A stretch of DNA of 64,000 nt from an uncultured Desulfobacterales bacterium (GTDB taxonomy: Bacteria; Desulfobacterota; Desulfobulbia; Desulfobulbales; Desulfocapsaceae). The notes beneath the pieces were generated by a model that was not told where the DNA came from, searched no databases, and saw only the letters and a list, made by a program, of their open reading frames with translations. The translations under genes and the position numbers were made by a program. Below are positions 63,800 to 64,000 of this stretch, piece after piece. Every line of letters starts with the position of its first letter. The stretch's first letter is position 1. The stretch is from NCBI GenBank assembly GCA_937915545.1, contig CALGIJ010000012.1, positions 186,001 to 250,000 of the forward strand, read 5' to 3'.

Positions 63800-64000
63800 A
63801 TGCGCACCGTCCATGTGAGAGTAGAGGGAATGGTTCAAGGCGTCGCCTTCCGCGAATACACCCGCCGCGAGGCGGTCGCACGCGGTCTGCGCGGCTGGGT
63901 GCGCAACCTCGCCGACGGGGCGGTGGAGGCGCTTATCCAGGGCCCGGAGCAAGAGGTGGCGAAGATGCTTGCCTGGCTGCACAGCGGCTCGCCGCGATCG
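63800..64000 (+). CDS. acyP: acylphosphatase, partial (runs off right edge)
   Basis: The first 67 codons of a small acylphosphatase, which hydrolyses acyl phosphates. RVEGMVQGVAFREYTRREAV near residue 7 contains the phosphate loop and catalytic Arg, and GWVRNLADGAVEALIQG near 35 contains the catalytic Asn. The full family length is about 90 residues, so 20-30 are outside the window. A GGGGAG ribosome site precedes the ATG at 63800, which is 27 bases after the GGDEF-PilZ gene. Confidence 0.93.
   Translation, partial: MRTVHVRVEGMVQGVAFREYTRREAVARGLRGWVRNLADGAVEALIQGPEQEVAKMLAWLHSGSPRS

Overview
The window is a high-GC, gene-dense chromosomal segment of an anaerobic bacterium. Several traits point to Desulfobacterota (former Deltaproteobacteria, perhaps the Desulfobulbales). 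These are a futalosine-type menaquinone pathway, the anaerobic (cobalt-early) cobalamin pathway with an exported CbiK, a MoeA pair of which one is fused to a binding-protein domain, several sigma-54-type regulators, and one probable selenoprotein. The taxonomic placement is inference from gene content, not a marker comparison.

Layout. Positions 1-6409 (minus strand) hold a menaquinone operon in the order mqnE, mqnC, mqnX-like deaminase, mqnA, ubiX, ubiA, then a DUF3108 protein running off the left edge; mqnA carries an apparent frameshift in a run of seven A. rpoD (6474-7802, minus) and malQ (8166-9710, plus) are divergent. tRNA-Glu, corA, a hotdog thioesterase and an ankyrin protein follow. 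A decayed patch (12388-12950) holds the remains of an IS200/IS605-type transposase and the tail of a chemotaxis receptor. A histidine kinase/NtrC pair lies at 12977-16091. Cobalamin genes fill 16251-29213. cbiK and cbiL are on the minus strand, with a cobalamin riboswitch plus intrinsic terminator in front of cbiK. A tightly packed plus-strand operon (gate-domain membrane protein, BtuC/D/F-like ABC importer, cbiA, C, D, ET, F, G, H) covers 18665-29213.

Positions 29239-35501 contain pfkA, a metal permease with an in-frame UGA in its CSCG motif (probable selenocysteine), its ArsR-type regulator with an 18-bp palindromic operator, rsmI, an unknown 536-residue protein and fliW. trpB-trpA-pepF (35815-39638) is followed by a sigma-54 activator with a degenerate receiver and by an information-processing block: tadA, tRNA-Ser, SRP RNA, dnaX-ybaB-recR, tRNA-Val, thrS-infC-rpmI-rplT-pheS-pheT-ihfA-merR and tRNA-Pro. 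infC begins with AUU. The right end has folE2, an aminotransferase, a small coiled-coil protein, yjgA-gpmI, the two moeA-type genes with a terminator-bearing leader, a GGDEF-PilZ protein and a truncated acylphosphatase gene.

Most of the window is core metabolism and translation. The points most worth following up are the UGA-containing permease, the mqnA frameshift, the moeA leader, the gate-domain protein heading the corrinoid operon, and the unknown 33466-35076 gene.
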